A stretch of 64,000 nt of DNA from the IMG/VR virus record IMGVR_UViG_3300042691_041259, positions 124,001-188,000 of that record; one strand, written 5' to 3'. Shown here in pieces: positions 44,682 to 52,544 of this stretch (position 1 is its first letter; the number at the start of each line of letters is the position of its first letter). This DNA is from a virus. The position numbers were made by a program, and so were the translations under genes. The notes below the pieces were generated by a model, which worked only from the letters and a program-made list of their open reading frames with translations, searched no databases and had not been told where the DNA came from.

Positions 44682-45827
44682 TTATTTATTGACTTTCTTC
44701 CACTTCTCAAGTCCACGAATAACACCGTTATTGTCTTGAGCCCAGATTCCGAATCTCGCATTTTCGAAACCAAAAGTTCCTCCTTGTCCGGATCTCATTG
44801 AAACGTATAAAGCTGGCCAATACGGATCCGATTGCTTAAGTTCTAGACTACCACCTGTGATAGCAGGGTTATACATTGCGTGCCCGGTAGGCTTTATGGA
44901 ATACCCGTTTTCAAAAGGCTCCCCAGCAGGAATAAATTCAATTGCACCTTGCATGACAACCTGAACGTTATCAGCGGACCACTCTTTATTGCTAGTGGTT
45001 GCTAGGTTTCCAAAGATTGCACGAATTCCAAGATCTATGTGTTCTGGCGGTATTACCACAGCAAATTCGTTCTCTGGCCAATTCTTAGCGTTGCTCCCAA
45101 ATTTTTCCATGATTGCGTTTAAGAAATCTCTCACAAATGGATGATCTGCGCATTGGCTAATCCCGCCATACTGCTGAAAGTCTTTTGCACTCTTTCCATC
45201 TTTATGAGATATGTAGATTGAAGGATCGCCTTTGATTTCCAATATAAAGTCCGCCTTTGGAACGCCTGACACTTTATCAGCCCCTTCCATTTCAACTTCA
45301 CGCAGACCAGATGAATTATACATTTCGCCTTTTACAACAAGCCTAACAGATTCATTAGGTCCCTTGAGCTTGTCAAATTGACTTTGAATGTTTTGAAGAG
45401 CAATCGTCTCTTTTTTAAGTGAGTCTTTAGGTGACCAAAAAATTGCTTCAGGCTTGTAACCCATAAGGAATGCCACAAAGCAGATTGCTTTTTCGAATTT
45501 GTTTGTTGCGTCCTCTCCGTTTTTCAAGGCTTCCATTTCAGCGTTTAAATCTTTTCCGCTTTTTGGAAATTCTTCTAGACGGCTACCATCTTTACTGCTT
45601 CTAATTTTGATAGTTGTCGGGTAAACGGTTACGTAGGCTTCACCACTCAAAACGGCTTTTGCTCCTGGGGAAGAGAAATTCTCCCCAGTTACAATAACCT
45701 TTTCGATGTTCTTGGTATCGCCGCTATACTTGAAGTCTTCGAAAGATCTTCTCAAGGTCTCGCCGTCAACACCTTCGTTTAGAATTGATTCATTAAGAAT
45801 AAAACTTTTGTAGTCTAGCAAGCCCAT
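44682..45827 (-). CDS. Protein with capsid-targeting-like start, possible nuclease fold (381 aa)
   Basis: A 381-residue protein. The start, MGLLDYKSFILNES, fits the capsid-targeting pattern with an LNE cleavage-type site at residues 11-13, and a second LNE at 16-18. Residues about 189-224 hold PKADFILEIKG, then ISHKDG and QQYGGIS; the D-x3-E-x-K spacing and the later SHK make me think of a restriction-endonuclease-like fold, but I am not sure. It ends at a strong terminator. Together these suggest a head-internal, injected protein, perhaps acting on host DNA. That function is inference. Confidence 0.6.
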   Translation of the reverse strand: MGLLDYKSFILNESILNEGVDGETLRRSFEDFKYSGDTKNIEKVIVTGENFSSPGAKAVLSGEAYVTVYPTTIKIRSSKDGSRLEEFPKSGKDLNAEMEALKNGEDATNKFEKAICFVAFLMGYKPEAIFWSPKDSLKKETIALQNIQSQFDKLKGPNESVRLVVKGEMYNSSGLREVEMEGADKVSGVPKADFILEIKGDPSIYISHKDGKSAKDFQQYGGISQCADHPFVRDFLNAIMEKFGSNAKNWPENEFAVVIPPEHIDLGIRAIFGNLATTSNKEWSADNVQVVMQGAIEFIPAGEPFENGYSIKPTGHAMYNPAITGGSLELKQSDPYWPALYVSMRSGQGGTFGFENARFGIWAQDNNGVIRGLEKWKKVNK

Positions 45828-45890
45828 TCTGTGTACTTTTCTTTTTCTTTTTATGGTTATTTTATCACAATATTGTTAATGACTCTATGA

Positions 45891-46109
45891 TCACTCTATG
45901 ATTAACTCCGGTCCGCCGATGTACTCGGTAATACCGGATTTTGCAACGGAACGAATTTCATAGTCAAAAGTGGTTCCGCGGAAGCGGTCACGCACCTTTG
46001 CTTGGGATTCCTCAATTGTTTCTGCATTTACGAGGTATGTCTCAGTAACGCTACGGAGTTTTCCGTCGTCCTCATAACTTGTCTTTACTCTTACTGTCCA
46101 ATGTGCCAT
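45891..46109 (-). CDS. Small beta-rich protein (72 aa)
   Basis: A 72-residue protein with paired strands at the start (HWTVRVKTSYEDDGKLRSVT) and a helix in ETIEESQAKVRDRF. It resembles a small ferredoxin-like or ssDNA-binding-size fold but has no motif to name. A late-type box lies about 24 bases upstream of its ATG, and it precedes the 381-residue gene. Confidence 0.5.
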   Translation of the reverse strand: MAHWTVRVKTSYEDDGKLRSVTETYLVNAETIEESQAKVRDRFRGTTFDYEIRSVAKSGITEYIGGPELIIE

Positions 46110-46132
46110 ATATGATTGTTTTAGTGTTGCTA

Positions 46133-46140
46133 TATTTATC
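46133..46140 (-). promoter_or_regulatory. Late-type box GATAAATA before 72-aa gene
   Basis: Minus-strand GATAAATATAGCA lies 23 bases before the ATG at 46109 and overlaps the stop of the PAP2-family gene. The TATAGCA extension is shared with the box before the 79-residue gene. Confidence 0.5.
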
Positions 46141-47941
46141 CTTCCAATAAGTTGTTTTCAAAAATGATTTTGCAAATTTCTCGTGAAATCTCTGTATCTG
46201 ACGGATAGTGAATTCCAGTTAATTCGCGGGTGTTGGCAATTCTTTCTCCTAGCGCTTTCAGTTCTACTGTGGCATCCGGATACTTTCTCGAGTAGTATTC
46301 GCTCATCATAAATCCAGCAAGCGCATGACCACTAGGATACGAAGCATGATTTGCATCAGTACTCAAAAGTGGGCGGATCGGCATATTGTAATACCAGCTC
46401 AACTGAAATGGTCTGGGACGATTGATTGAGTCTTTGAGAAAATAAAGAGTTGGGTCGGTTTGGCCATCTGCTTTAAAAAAGTTTTCCATGGTTTCTACAT
46501 ATCCGTACTCCGCTAGGAGATCAATAAATGATTGAGCCAAATTTGAAAAGTCTTCTACATATTTTGCAAATGAGAGTTCTTCTTGAGTTGCATTTTTCAT
46601 TTTCTCAATAAGAATTTCCATATCTTTGCGTGTAATCTCGCTGTCATTAGCAGGCGCCTCTGCACATATCTTTTCTGCAATGCCTTTTTCAATGAACCAA
46701 TTCTTAATGCGGTCATCAGGCCGTTGCGCTAACAAAAATTGTTCAGCCGCGCAATTTCCGTATCGCACCTCATTAATGTTAATAGGCGCGTCAACTACAC
46801 CATATTGCGCTTCGTAGACTTCTGTTTTCTTTTTCTTACCTTTATCAGGGCCGCCTTCATGCGGTATCATACCCTGTGCAATAAGAGAAGTTTTTACGCC
46901 AAAAGGGATTTCTTTTCCGGCTTCATATTCCGCCTTATACTTTTGTAGAGTCTCCTCTTTGTACGGTGATTCTTTCTCGTTAACAAATTCTTCAAAAGTC
47001 TGAAAGGATTCCCATGATCTCATAATTTGTTTTCCAGACCTCTCAAAGTTTCCGGAAAAAGAGAGAACATAACCTTCCGGCGTTTCAATAAGCCGGTATT
47101 TTTCTCGAGTGTTTAGTTTTTTGAACGCCTTTTCAATGTATGCCAAGTAGAGCTTTCCTCTGCGCGAGTCTCTGCCAGCCTGACCTTCTTTATCGGTCTT
47201 AGGGTTCATCTGAAATTCAGCAATTCGTACCAGACCGGGAATGCTTATTATCGTGTTAATAAAGTCCAGTGCGCATTCAGTAACAGTAGCCAACACGCGG
47301 TATTGTTCTCCCAGATTAGTCTCGGGTTCTACTTTGGCGCTTCTCGCCGATTCCACGTTAAAAGACGATCCTAGCCACATTGAAAAACTTTTGAAATCGG
47401 GCTGCTTTCGTCCAAACTGAAAGTTCCTGCCAATCAGCCCTTCAATCTTCATGTAGTAGGTCTCTCCGGTTTTGTCCGATTTGAAAGAGTACTCTACTGG
47501 CGATACTCGGGTATACATTTCATCAGTAGATCCTTGAAGCGGATTGTCTTTGGCTTTATCGCATTCCTCCTGTACCCAGCTCTTCACATTTTTATTTACT
47601 GTCCACTTGAAAGGATTTGTAGAGTCGCCGATCTCATTGAGAACACCTTCGCTCTCTAGGAGGTCTTCTCGACCCAATTGTCGATACACTTCTTTACGAG
47701 TCTTCTCCATTTTTTCAGCATAATCAGGATCATCATTCCGATTAAACACAATCTGCTGAGTAAGACTGCCACTAATCTTCTTTAAATCCTTGTCTCGAGT
47801 TTTGATAAGCCATGCTGCAAGGTCCTTGATACTCAGGTCACGAAAGCGCCCTTCTGCATCCGGCGCATCGCTGTCTTTCCACTTGGGAGCGCCTGCTGGC
47901 TTTTTTTCATTCAAAAAGTCGTTAAAAGATACGTGTTTCAT
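46136..47941 (-). CDS. PAP2/vanadium-haloperoxidase family protein, capsid-targeting-like start (601 aa)
   Basis: A 601-residue protein. The N-terminus MKHVSFNDFLNEKKP matches the T4 capsid targeting pattern with LNE as a cleavage-type site. The C-terminal 110 residues contain the full PAP2/haloperoxidase signature: K503-x6-R510-P511 (KDSINRPRP), PSGH (536-539) and R572-x5-H578-x3-D582. Family members are acid phosphatases, lipid phosphatases or vanadium haloperoxidases. The central part (about 120-330) is another domain with a GKLYLAYIEKAFKKL helix that I cannot name. No membrane segments are apparent, which favours a soluble enzyme. It is the largest of a run of genes with capsid-targeting-like starts. 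Confidence 0.78.
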   Translation of the reverse strand: MKHVSFNDFLNEKKPAGAPKWKDSDAPDAEGRFRDLSIKDLAAWLIKTRDKDLKKISGSLTQQIVFNRNDDPDYAEKMEKTRKEVYRQLGREDLLESEGVLNEIGDSTNPFKWTVNKNVKSWVQEECDKAKDNPLQGSTDEMYTRVSPVEYSFKSDKTGETYYMKIEGLIGRNFQFGRKQPDFKSFSMWLGSSFNVESARSAKVEPETNLGEQYRVLATVTECALDFINTIISIPGLVRIAEFQMNPKTDKEGQAGRDSRRGKLYLAYIEKAFKKLNTREKYRLIETPEGYVLSFSGNFERSGKQIMRSWESFQTFEEFVNEKESPYKEETLQKYKAEYEAGKEIPFGVKTSLIAQGMIPHEGGPDKGKKKKTEVYEAQYGVVDAPININEVRYGNCAAEQFLLAQRPDDRIKNWFIEKGIAEKICAEAPANDSEITRKDMEILIEKMKNATQEELSFAKYVEDFSNLAQSFIDLLAEYGYVETMENFFKADGQTDPTLYFLKDSINRPRPFQLSWYYNMPIRPLLSTDANHASYPSGHALAGFMMSEYYSRKYPDATVELKALGERIANTRELTGIHYPSDTEISREICKIIFENNLLEG

Positions 47942-47947
47942 GAAATT

Positions 47948-48325
47948 TTATTGAGGATCTTTGTTTTTACATTGGCAGCCTTCTGTGCAACCACATTCTT
48001 CTGAAATAGCAACCTCCTCAGAGGGAACCTGCGGAGTTTCCACCACAGGTTCCTCGTTCTTTGGAGAAGAAAGAGCCTCTTTGATTCCTTTTTTCATATC
48101 GGAGAATCGATCAATGGATGACAATCCTAGGCAACCGAAAGCCAGGAGAGCCACCGCATCAATGATGTGTTCGTCCGGAGCTTTTTCCAGGAAGAGACAT
48201 ACACAGAGGCTTGCACCGCAAGCTACTCCTACAATTCTCTTGGATGATGGAAGTTTATTGGAATCTTCAAAGATACCAAAGATCCAATTTTTGATAGAAT
48301 CAAAAAACTTAATCAAGGCTTTCAT
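47948..48325 (-). CDS. Two-TM membrane protein, holin candidate (125 aa)
   Basis: A 125-residue protein. A short amphipathic start (MKALIKFFDSIKNWIFGIF) is followed by two likely membrane segments (about 31-47 and 57-69), then a charged, Pro-rich tail ending in a Cys cluster (CGCTEGCQCK). Size and topology suit a holin, and a lytic transglycosylase lies about 4 kb upstream in the same orientation. The Cys tail is unusual and may bind metal. It overlaps the next gene by ATGA. Alternative: membrane protein of other use. Confidence 0.55.
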   Translation of the reverse strand: MKALIKFFDSIKNWIFGIFEDSNKLPSSKRIVGVACGASLCVCLFLEKAPDEHIIDAVALLAFGCLGLSSIDRFSDMKKGIKEALSSPKNEEPVVETPQVPSEEVAISEECGCTEGCQCKNKDPQ

Positions 48326-48672
48326 TTCTTTGCAGTCTTTTTATCAACTAATCTGTAAATGGTGTATTCTTCTTGACGAGCTTGATTCCGTGCAACTAAA
48401 TCTCCGGTAGGCATTATTGTGTATTCCACAGCCTCTCCAAAGTCGTTAATGCAATAGTAACGATGGTTTCGTTTTTCTACCACATTTTTTGGAATATCAA
48501 ACCCGTCCTCCCATTTTACTAGAGTAGAGTCTCCGCAAACCCACATTCCTTTATCGGGAAGAGTTCTGCGTTTAATGCCATCCCAATCAATCACTTGATT
48601 GTAGTACAGCGTGTCTTGTCCCAGCGAAAAAAGTGTCATCGCCATGAACGTCATTGAAAGAATAATTTTCAT
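48322..48672 (-). CDS. Secreted small protein with signal peptide (116 aa)
   Basis: A 116-residue protein that starts with a clear signal peptide (MKIILSMTFMAMTLFSLGQD, cleavage probably after LG-like residues near 18). The mature part is a compact beta-type domain with two Cys pairs (WVCGDS, YYCIND). It has no lipobox. The first 86 bases lie inside the 3' end of the nucleotidyltransferase gene in a different frame. A lysis or periplasmic role is possible; no family is recognised. Confidence 0.55.
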   Translation of the reverse strand: MKIILSMTFMAMTLFSLGQDTLYYNQVIDWDGIKRRTLPDKGMWVCGDSTLVKWEDGFDIPKNVVEKRNHRYYCINDFGEAVEYTIMPTGDLVARNQARQEEYTIYRLVDKKTAKK

Positions 48673-49744
48673 TGAGTAATTGTTTAATTTTTGATGTGTA
48701 ATCCGCTACCAGTGCTTTGACCTTATCGGCCGCTGCCTGCGCTGCGGGTGTCGTAATCTTATCAAATTTACTGCTACTTGCAGCAGTTTCCATCTTTTCA
48801 ATATAGCGGTCTTTTACCGCGTTTAGTAAAGCCGTTGCGCTATTATATTTCAAAACTGTGCCAAATTCGCCAAGCTGTTCCAGAGTCTGTGCTACACCTA
48901 CAATGCCATCGCAAAGATCCTCAAATCTAGGATTTGCTGGATCAATACCTTTCCAGGAAGAGAGTTTACTGCTTTCCTTGTATGGTTTATCAGTTCCGCT
49001 TTGTTCCCAAAAGAACTTGGCAATATCATGCATAAAGGTAGAGATATTGGCTGATAGAAGTTTATCTTCTACGCCAGCCCGCTTGCTATAGGCCACCATT
49101 GAGGTTCCTGCAAACTTGGCCCGTACTCCACGAGGCTGTATGCTTAATTCCAAGACTTCTCCAAATGAGGAGTATAGGTTTCCCAGAACAAATCCTTTTA
49201 CGTTTCGGATTGGAGTCATTCTAAAAATTGCCCACTCTTTATAGCCGCTATGCGTAACTACCAAATCAACTTGTACCCAACCTTCACCTTCAGGTGTTTC
49301 CACCTGCATAATAAGCTTTAGCGAACTTGGGTCAGAGACTGATACAGTTTCTTCATAATCAATGAACGCGTAGGACTTATTTTTTAAAAATTGCAACAGC
49401 TCTTTGTTATAGAGTTTTACTGATGCAATCTCATTAGAACGCTCGTCCTTTCCATCAAGTTCCAGCGTAGGATATGCTACCATGAAGTCAATATCTCCAT
49501 AAACCTTGTCAGGCTGCGAGACGATATCATCTTCATACCAGGTTCCACTGCCGATAGGTTTGCTAAATTCCAGCGGAGGCAATTCAATGCCTTTACAGTG
49601 AATTGCAAACTCTTTCCCTATGACGTTAAGTTTCTTTACGCCATCCGCGATGATCTTGGGTTTGATGAGGGTGGACTGAGTTTTTGTGCTCGCCCATCCA
49701 CCCTCAACTAGCCATTGCTCAAAAAGTTTGACGTAATTGGCCAT
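48587..49744 (-). CDS. Nucleotidyltransferase-like protein, capsid-targeting-like start (385 aa)
   Basis: A 385-residue protein. It starts MANYVKLFEQWLVEGG, the F-x3-L-x-E pattern of head-targeted proteins with LVE as a cleavage-type site. Residues about 65-90 have the nucleotidyltransferase pattern GSGTWYEDD then VYGDIDFMVA, with D84 and D86; a third Asp is likely in WVQVDLVV near 155. Such proteins transfer NMP groups to proteins, RNA or antibiotics. The remaining residues are helical. Its 3' end overlaps the secreted-protein gene by 86 bases. Confidence 0.7.
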   Translation of the reverse strand: MANYVKLFEQWLVEGGWASTKTQSTLIKPKIIADGVKKLNVIGKEFAIHCKGIELPPLEFSKPIGSGTWYEDDIVSQPDKVYGDIDFMVAYPTLELDGKDERSNEIASVKLYNKELLQFLKNKSYAFIDYEETVSVSDPSSLKLIMQVETPEGEGWVQVDLVVTHSGYKEWAIFRMTPIRNVKGFVLGNLYSSFGEVLELSIQPRGVRAKFAGTSMVAYSKRAGVEDKLLSANISTFMHDIAKFFWEQSGTDKPYKESSKLSSWKGIDPANPRFEDLCDGIVGVAQTLEQLGEFGTVLKYNSATALLNAVKDRYIEKMETAASSSKFDKITTPAAQAAADKVKALVADYTSKIKQLLNENYSFNDVHGDDTFFAGTRHAVLQSSD

Positions 49745-49751
49745 CTCAATT

Positions 49752-50303
49752 TTATTTTTCTTCAGCTACTACTACAGCAACCACCGGTTCTTCTGCGGGA
49801 GCAGATTGATCAACTACATTCTCTTGACCGTAAACATCCTGATTCACTTGGTGAGTGATTGGAACATTACGGAGAACTTCTGAACCCAACATATTATTAT
49901 AGCTTGGGTACAGAGCAAAATTTTCTGAAAGGAAGCTTTCAAAGTCCATCACAGACTCATTGGTCTTCTTTTTCTCAGCAATCTTATAGGTTTTGCCTTT
50001 AAATTCAAATTCCTCTTTTCCTTCCAGTTTAGCCTTGTGAAGAGCACTGTGGAATGCGCTTTCAGAAACCTCGTCCTCTTCAAGTTCATCCTCAACATCG
50101 TCGTTGGTATCATCTGCTTGGTCAGACGCTGGAGTATCGCTATCTTCAGCCTTTTCGGGTTCTGCTTCCGGTTCATCAGCAGTATCTTCAGCAGGTGTAT
50201 CTGTATCTGCTGCTGGAGCATTCTTGGTTTCTGGCTCTCTTTCAGAATCCGCCGCGGGATTCTCATCAGCCATGAATTCGTCGAACTTTTTTACGTGTTT
50301 CAT
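49752..50303 (-). CDS. Acidic protein with capsid-targeting-like start (183 aa)
   Basis: A 183-residue protein. It begins MKHVKKFDEFMADENP and then runs for 65 residues of Asp, Glu, Ala, Pro and Thr, strongly acidic, as in phage scaffold or core proteins. At about 84-107 (FHSALHKAKLEGKEEFEFKG) lies a conserved-looking helix-strand motif that recurs in core-type proteins I recall. A second motif of targeting type, MDFESFLSEN, occurs at about 119-128. Its place before other capsid-targeting-like genes suggests a prohead core or internal protein. Confidence 0.6.
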   Translation of the reverse strand: MKHVKKFDEFMADENPAADSEREPETKNAPAADTDTPAEDTADEPEAEPEKAEDSDTPASDQADDTNDDVEDELEEDEVSESAFHSALHKAKLEGKEEFEFKGKTYKIAEKKKTNESVMDFESFLSENFALYPSYNNMLGSEVLRNVPITHQVNQDVYGQENVVDQSAPAEEPVVAVVVAEEK

Positions 50304-50335
50304 TTATGTGTCTTTTTTTAGAAAATTACCTAGAC

Positions 50336-50343
50336 TATATATC
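50336..50343 (-). promoter_or_regulatory. Late-type box GATATATA before acidic core-like gene
   Basis: Minus-strand GATATATA lies about 32 bases before the ATG at 50303 and directly after a terminator, so it can head the transcript through the head-targeted genes down to the terminator at 44601. Confidence 0.55.
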
Positions 50344-50357
50344 TAGGAGCACCACAT

Positions 50358-50385
50358 AAAAAAAGGCTGGGCATAAACCCAGCCT
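50358..50385 (-). terminator. Strong Rho-independent terminator
   Basis: Minus-strand AGGCTGGG and CCCAGCCT form a perfect 8-bp stem followed by TTTTTTT. It lies about 20 bases after the stop of the 377-residue gene at 50407. Confidence 0.9.
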
Positions 50386-50406
50386 ACAAGTGTGTTAATC
50401 GAGCGG

Positions 50407-51540
50407 TTAGAACATAGTTTCCATGCGCTTATACTCAACCTTTACGGGAGTTGCAACGTCTTCCAAATCAAGCTCTTGTTTAAACAAAAGGTTGGAAGCC
50501 TGAATTTGCAGTTTCAAACGATCTTCATGATCCATTTTTACCATGTCTGGGTGTGAAGCCAACCATGTGAGATGGTTAAAGAAGTCGTATGCATTGATTC
50601 CGCTATTTGCGGTAGTTTTCCACTTGTGACTCTTGGCTTTGATATCCAAACCGTACGCTTGATAGAATGGCTTTTCATCAAAGTATTTTCCAATCAGCGA
50701 ATCATAACGGCCATTCTCATTACGGCTTTCAAAGAAATTCTTGTAAGCATAGAATTCAGCAAGAGACGCATTGTTAGATTTGAGGTGGGTTACCGCCTGG
50801 TTAAGCATAACTGGGATATCGCCATTACGATCAACAATTGCTTTACGAATGGCTTGTTCAATCTTTTGGTTGTTATACTTCTGCTTGCTGATGTCAGTGC
50901 CAAAACCATACTGTCGAGCAGTATTACCGTTTGAGCAAACAAGTCGTTCAAAGAACGGAGCGTAATTGAAATAGAGACCAGAGAATGTGAAACGCTGGCC
51001 GCCTTTCCACATATCCAATCCAGTATTGAATACATCAAGTTCAGTGTCCTGCTCCAGAAGAGTCAAAGTAAACTTGTCTTCTTTATCGTTGAAGTGGAAG
51101 TCTTTCAAGGAGTATTCCTTTTCGCTTTCACCCAATGAATTAGTCAACCAGTTGAAATAGTTCTCATAGTTTACCTGATCGTCAGAACGCTTTTTGTTCT
51201 CATTGGCATCATATGCCCAAGAGATTTCGCGGGTTTCGCCTTCGCCTGTGATAGCACCGTGAAGTTTTACCTCGCCTTCAGCCTGCTTTAACTTATATGA
51301 AACAGCTGACCAATCCTCGGGAGACATTTTGTGGCCAATTTCCGCAAAATTCTTTTTTACGCGGAGTGTGCCAAGAATTTTGGCAGCTGCCTGGCCACGT
51401 ACCGGAATACCGCGAAGGGAAATTCCCTGTTCAAAATCAAGGTCTCGAAGAGAGAACTCAGTGAAACTACGATCCTTTTTTCCAGAAAGAATAGTCTCAG
51501 ACTTCTCTCGGATTTGTTCGATGACTTTAGTATTGTTCAT
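50407..51540 (-). CDS. DUF932-like protein (377 aa)
   Basis: A 377-residue soluble protein. The middle (around residues 180-215) includes the phrase FFERLVCSNGN, the type of motif found in the DUF932 phage/plasmid family, whose members are of unknown function. The N-terminal part has beta strands with Lys and Glu, and the C-terminal part is helical with HEDRLKLQIQASN. It is a single-gene unit with its own early-type promoter and a strong terminator, which suggests steady expression. Family call is tentative. Confidence 0.6.
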   Translation of the reverse strand: MNNTKVIEQIREKSETILSGKKDRSFTEFSLRDLDFEQGISLRGIPVRGQAAAKILGTLRVKKNFAEIGHKMSPEDWSAVSYKLKQAEGEVKLHGAITGEGETREISWAYDANENKKRSDDQVNYENYFNWLTNSLGESEKEYSLKDFHFNDKEDKFTLTLLEQDTELDVFNTGLDMWKGGQRFTFSGLYFNYAPFFERLVCSNGNTARQYGFGTDISKQKYNNQKIEQAIRKAIVDRNGDIPVMLNQAVTHLKSNNASLAEFYAYKNFFESRNENGRYDSLIGKYFDEKPFYQAYGLDIKAKSHKWKTTANSGINAYDFFNHLTWLASHPDMVKMDHEDRLKLQIQASNLLFKQELDLEDVATPVKVEYKRMETMF

Positions 51541-51558
51541 TTTTGAATTATTTGATGA

Positions 51559-51585
51559 TTATATTCGTTAAGTGATTAAGGTTTT
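51559..51585 (-). promoter_or_regulatory. Early/middle-type promoter before 377-aa gene
   Basis: Minus-strand AAAAC (51581-51585), 17 bases, then TATAAT preceded by GAA (GAATATAA at 51559-51566). The following ATCATCAAATAA is nearly repeated at the kinase gene promoter (ATCAACAAATAA). Confidence 0.65.
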
Positions 51586-51992
51586 CTCAACTTAATAACA
51601 TTTAATTCCTGCGTGTAGTATTCCGTTTGATAGCTTCCCATTTCAACCTGTAAGTTTTGAGCTCGTGAAGAATCATATGAAGCAATATGCTTTTCAATTC
51701 GAGGCTCTTCCTCAGTGTCAAAACGAGCGTCCATTTCTCGAAGTACGTATATCGGAAGTTTGATCTTTTCAGAAAGTTTGAGGATCTTTTCGCCATCAAA
51801 AGTTAGGTCCAAATCTCCATGCCAAATTTTAGAGAACCCATCGCCTTCGGGAACTATTAAATTTGCATTGAAAAGCGCAACATTTTCTGGATATGTTTTG
51901 CAATAACCCGACTTAGAGCCAGTCATCATTCTGCCTGGAAGACCTACCGTGATCTCCAGGATTTTGTTACTTACTGTTGTTTGCGTATTCAT
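51576..51992 (-). CDS. Hypothetical protein (138 aa)
   Basis: A 138-residue protein with beta strands (NKILEITVGLPGRMMTG, DGFSKIWHGDLDLTF) and a charged C-terminus. No motif is recognised. It overlaps the transglycosylase gene upstream by 26 bases, implying co-translation. Confidence 0.55.
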   Translation of the reverse strand: MNTQTTVSNKILEITVGLPGRMMTGSKSGYCKTYPENVALFNANLIVPEGDGFSKIWHGDLDLTFDGEKILKLSEKIKLPIYVLREMDARFDTEEEPRIEKHIASYDSSRAQNLQVEMGSYQTEYYTQELNVIKLRKP

Positions 51993-52521
51993 TTTCTACA
52001 GGTTCAAATTTAAAATTGTAAACTCTTAAAGCGTATTTGTTGACCAACTTCTTTCCGGTATTGTAACAGCCGAAAACAGTTTTCCAGTCGCCGTATTTAT
52101 CGTGCAGGTATCGAAGGAGTTTCATGCTCGTTCTTACATTAAATTCAATGTCGTTTTTCAAACGCTTATTGGTAAAAGTAGAATCAGGCCACATCCATCG
52201 TGCAGTGGCCGGCATAATCTGCATTGGACCAAGAGCACCTGCACTAGAACCTTGAGCGTGATTGTACTTCCAGTGAAAAGGGCCTTGATATCCAGTCTCC
52301 TCGTGTGCTATTCCATAGGCATAACTTCTTGGAACATTATATTCCACGGAGTACTTTTCAAGGTAATAATAAAGTTGCAAACATGGTGGAGAATCTTTTG
52401 TGACAGATGTGACTTGCGGAAGGTTTTCTACAGTAGGCGCCTCAGTTGTTGCTTTTGCTGCAAGTATTGCAACAAAGGACAACGTAATACCTAAAGAAAT
52501 GATAAGATGTTCTAGTTTCAT
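51967..52521 (-). CDS. Lytic transglycosylase (SLT type) with signal/anchor
   Basis: A 184-residue SLT-family lytic transglycosylase that would cut peptidoglycan. The N-terminal hydrophobic segment (about 6-22, IISLGITLSFVAILAA) is a signal peptide or signal anchor. The catalytic region starts at about 65 with the Glu of AHEETGYQ (E74 or E75), followed by GALGPMQIMPATARW at 95-109, a canonical SLT motif, and the C-terminal FGCYNTGKKLVNKY. The enzyme could act in lysis or in DNA entry; a tail role is less likely as it is not near the tail genes. Confidence 0.88.
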   Translation of the reverse strand: MKLEHLIISLGITLSFVAILAAKATTEAPTVENLPQVTSVTKDSPPCLQLYYYLEKYSVEYNVPRSYAYGIAHEETGYQGPFHWKYNHAQGSSAGALGPMQIMPATARWMWPDSTFTNKRLKNDIEFNVRTSMKLLRYLHDKYGDWKTVFGCYNTGKKLVNKYALRVYNFKFEPVENEYANNSK

Positions 52522-52544
52522 AGTTTAAGTTTTAAGTGGAACAA

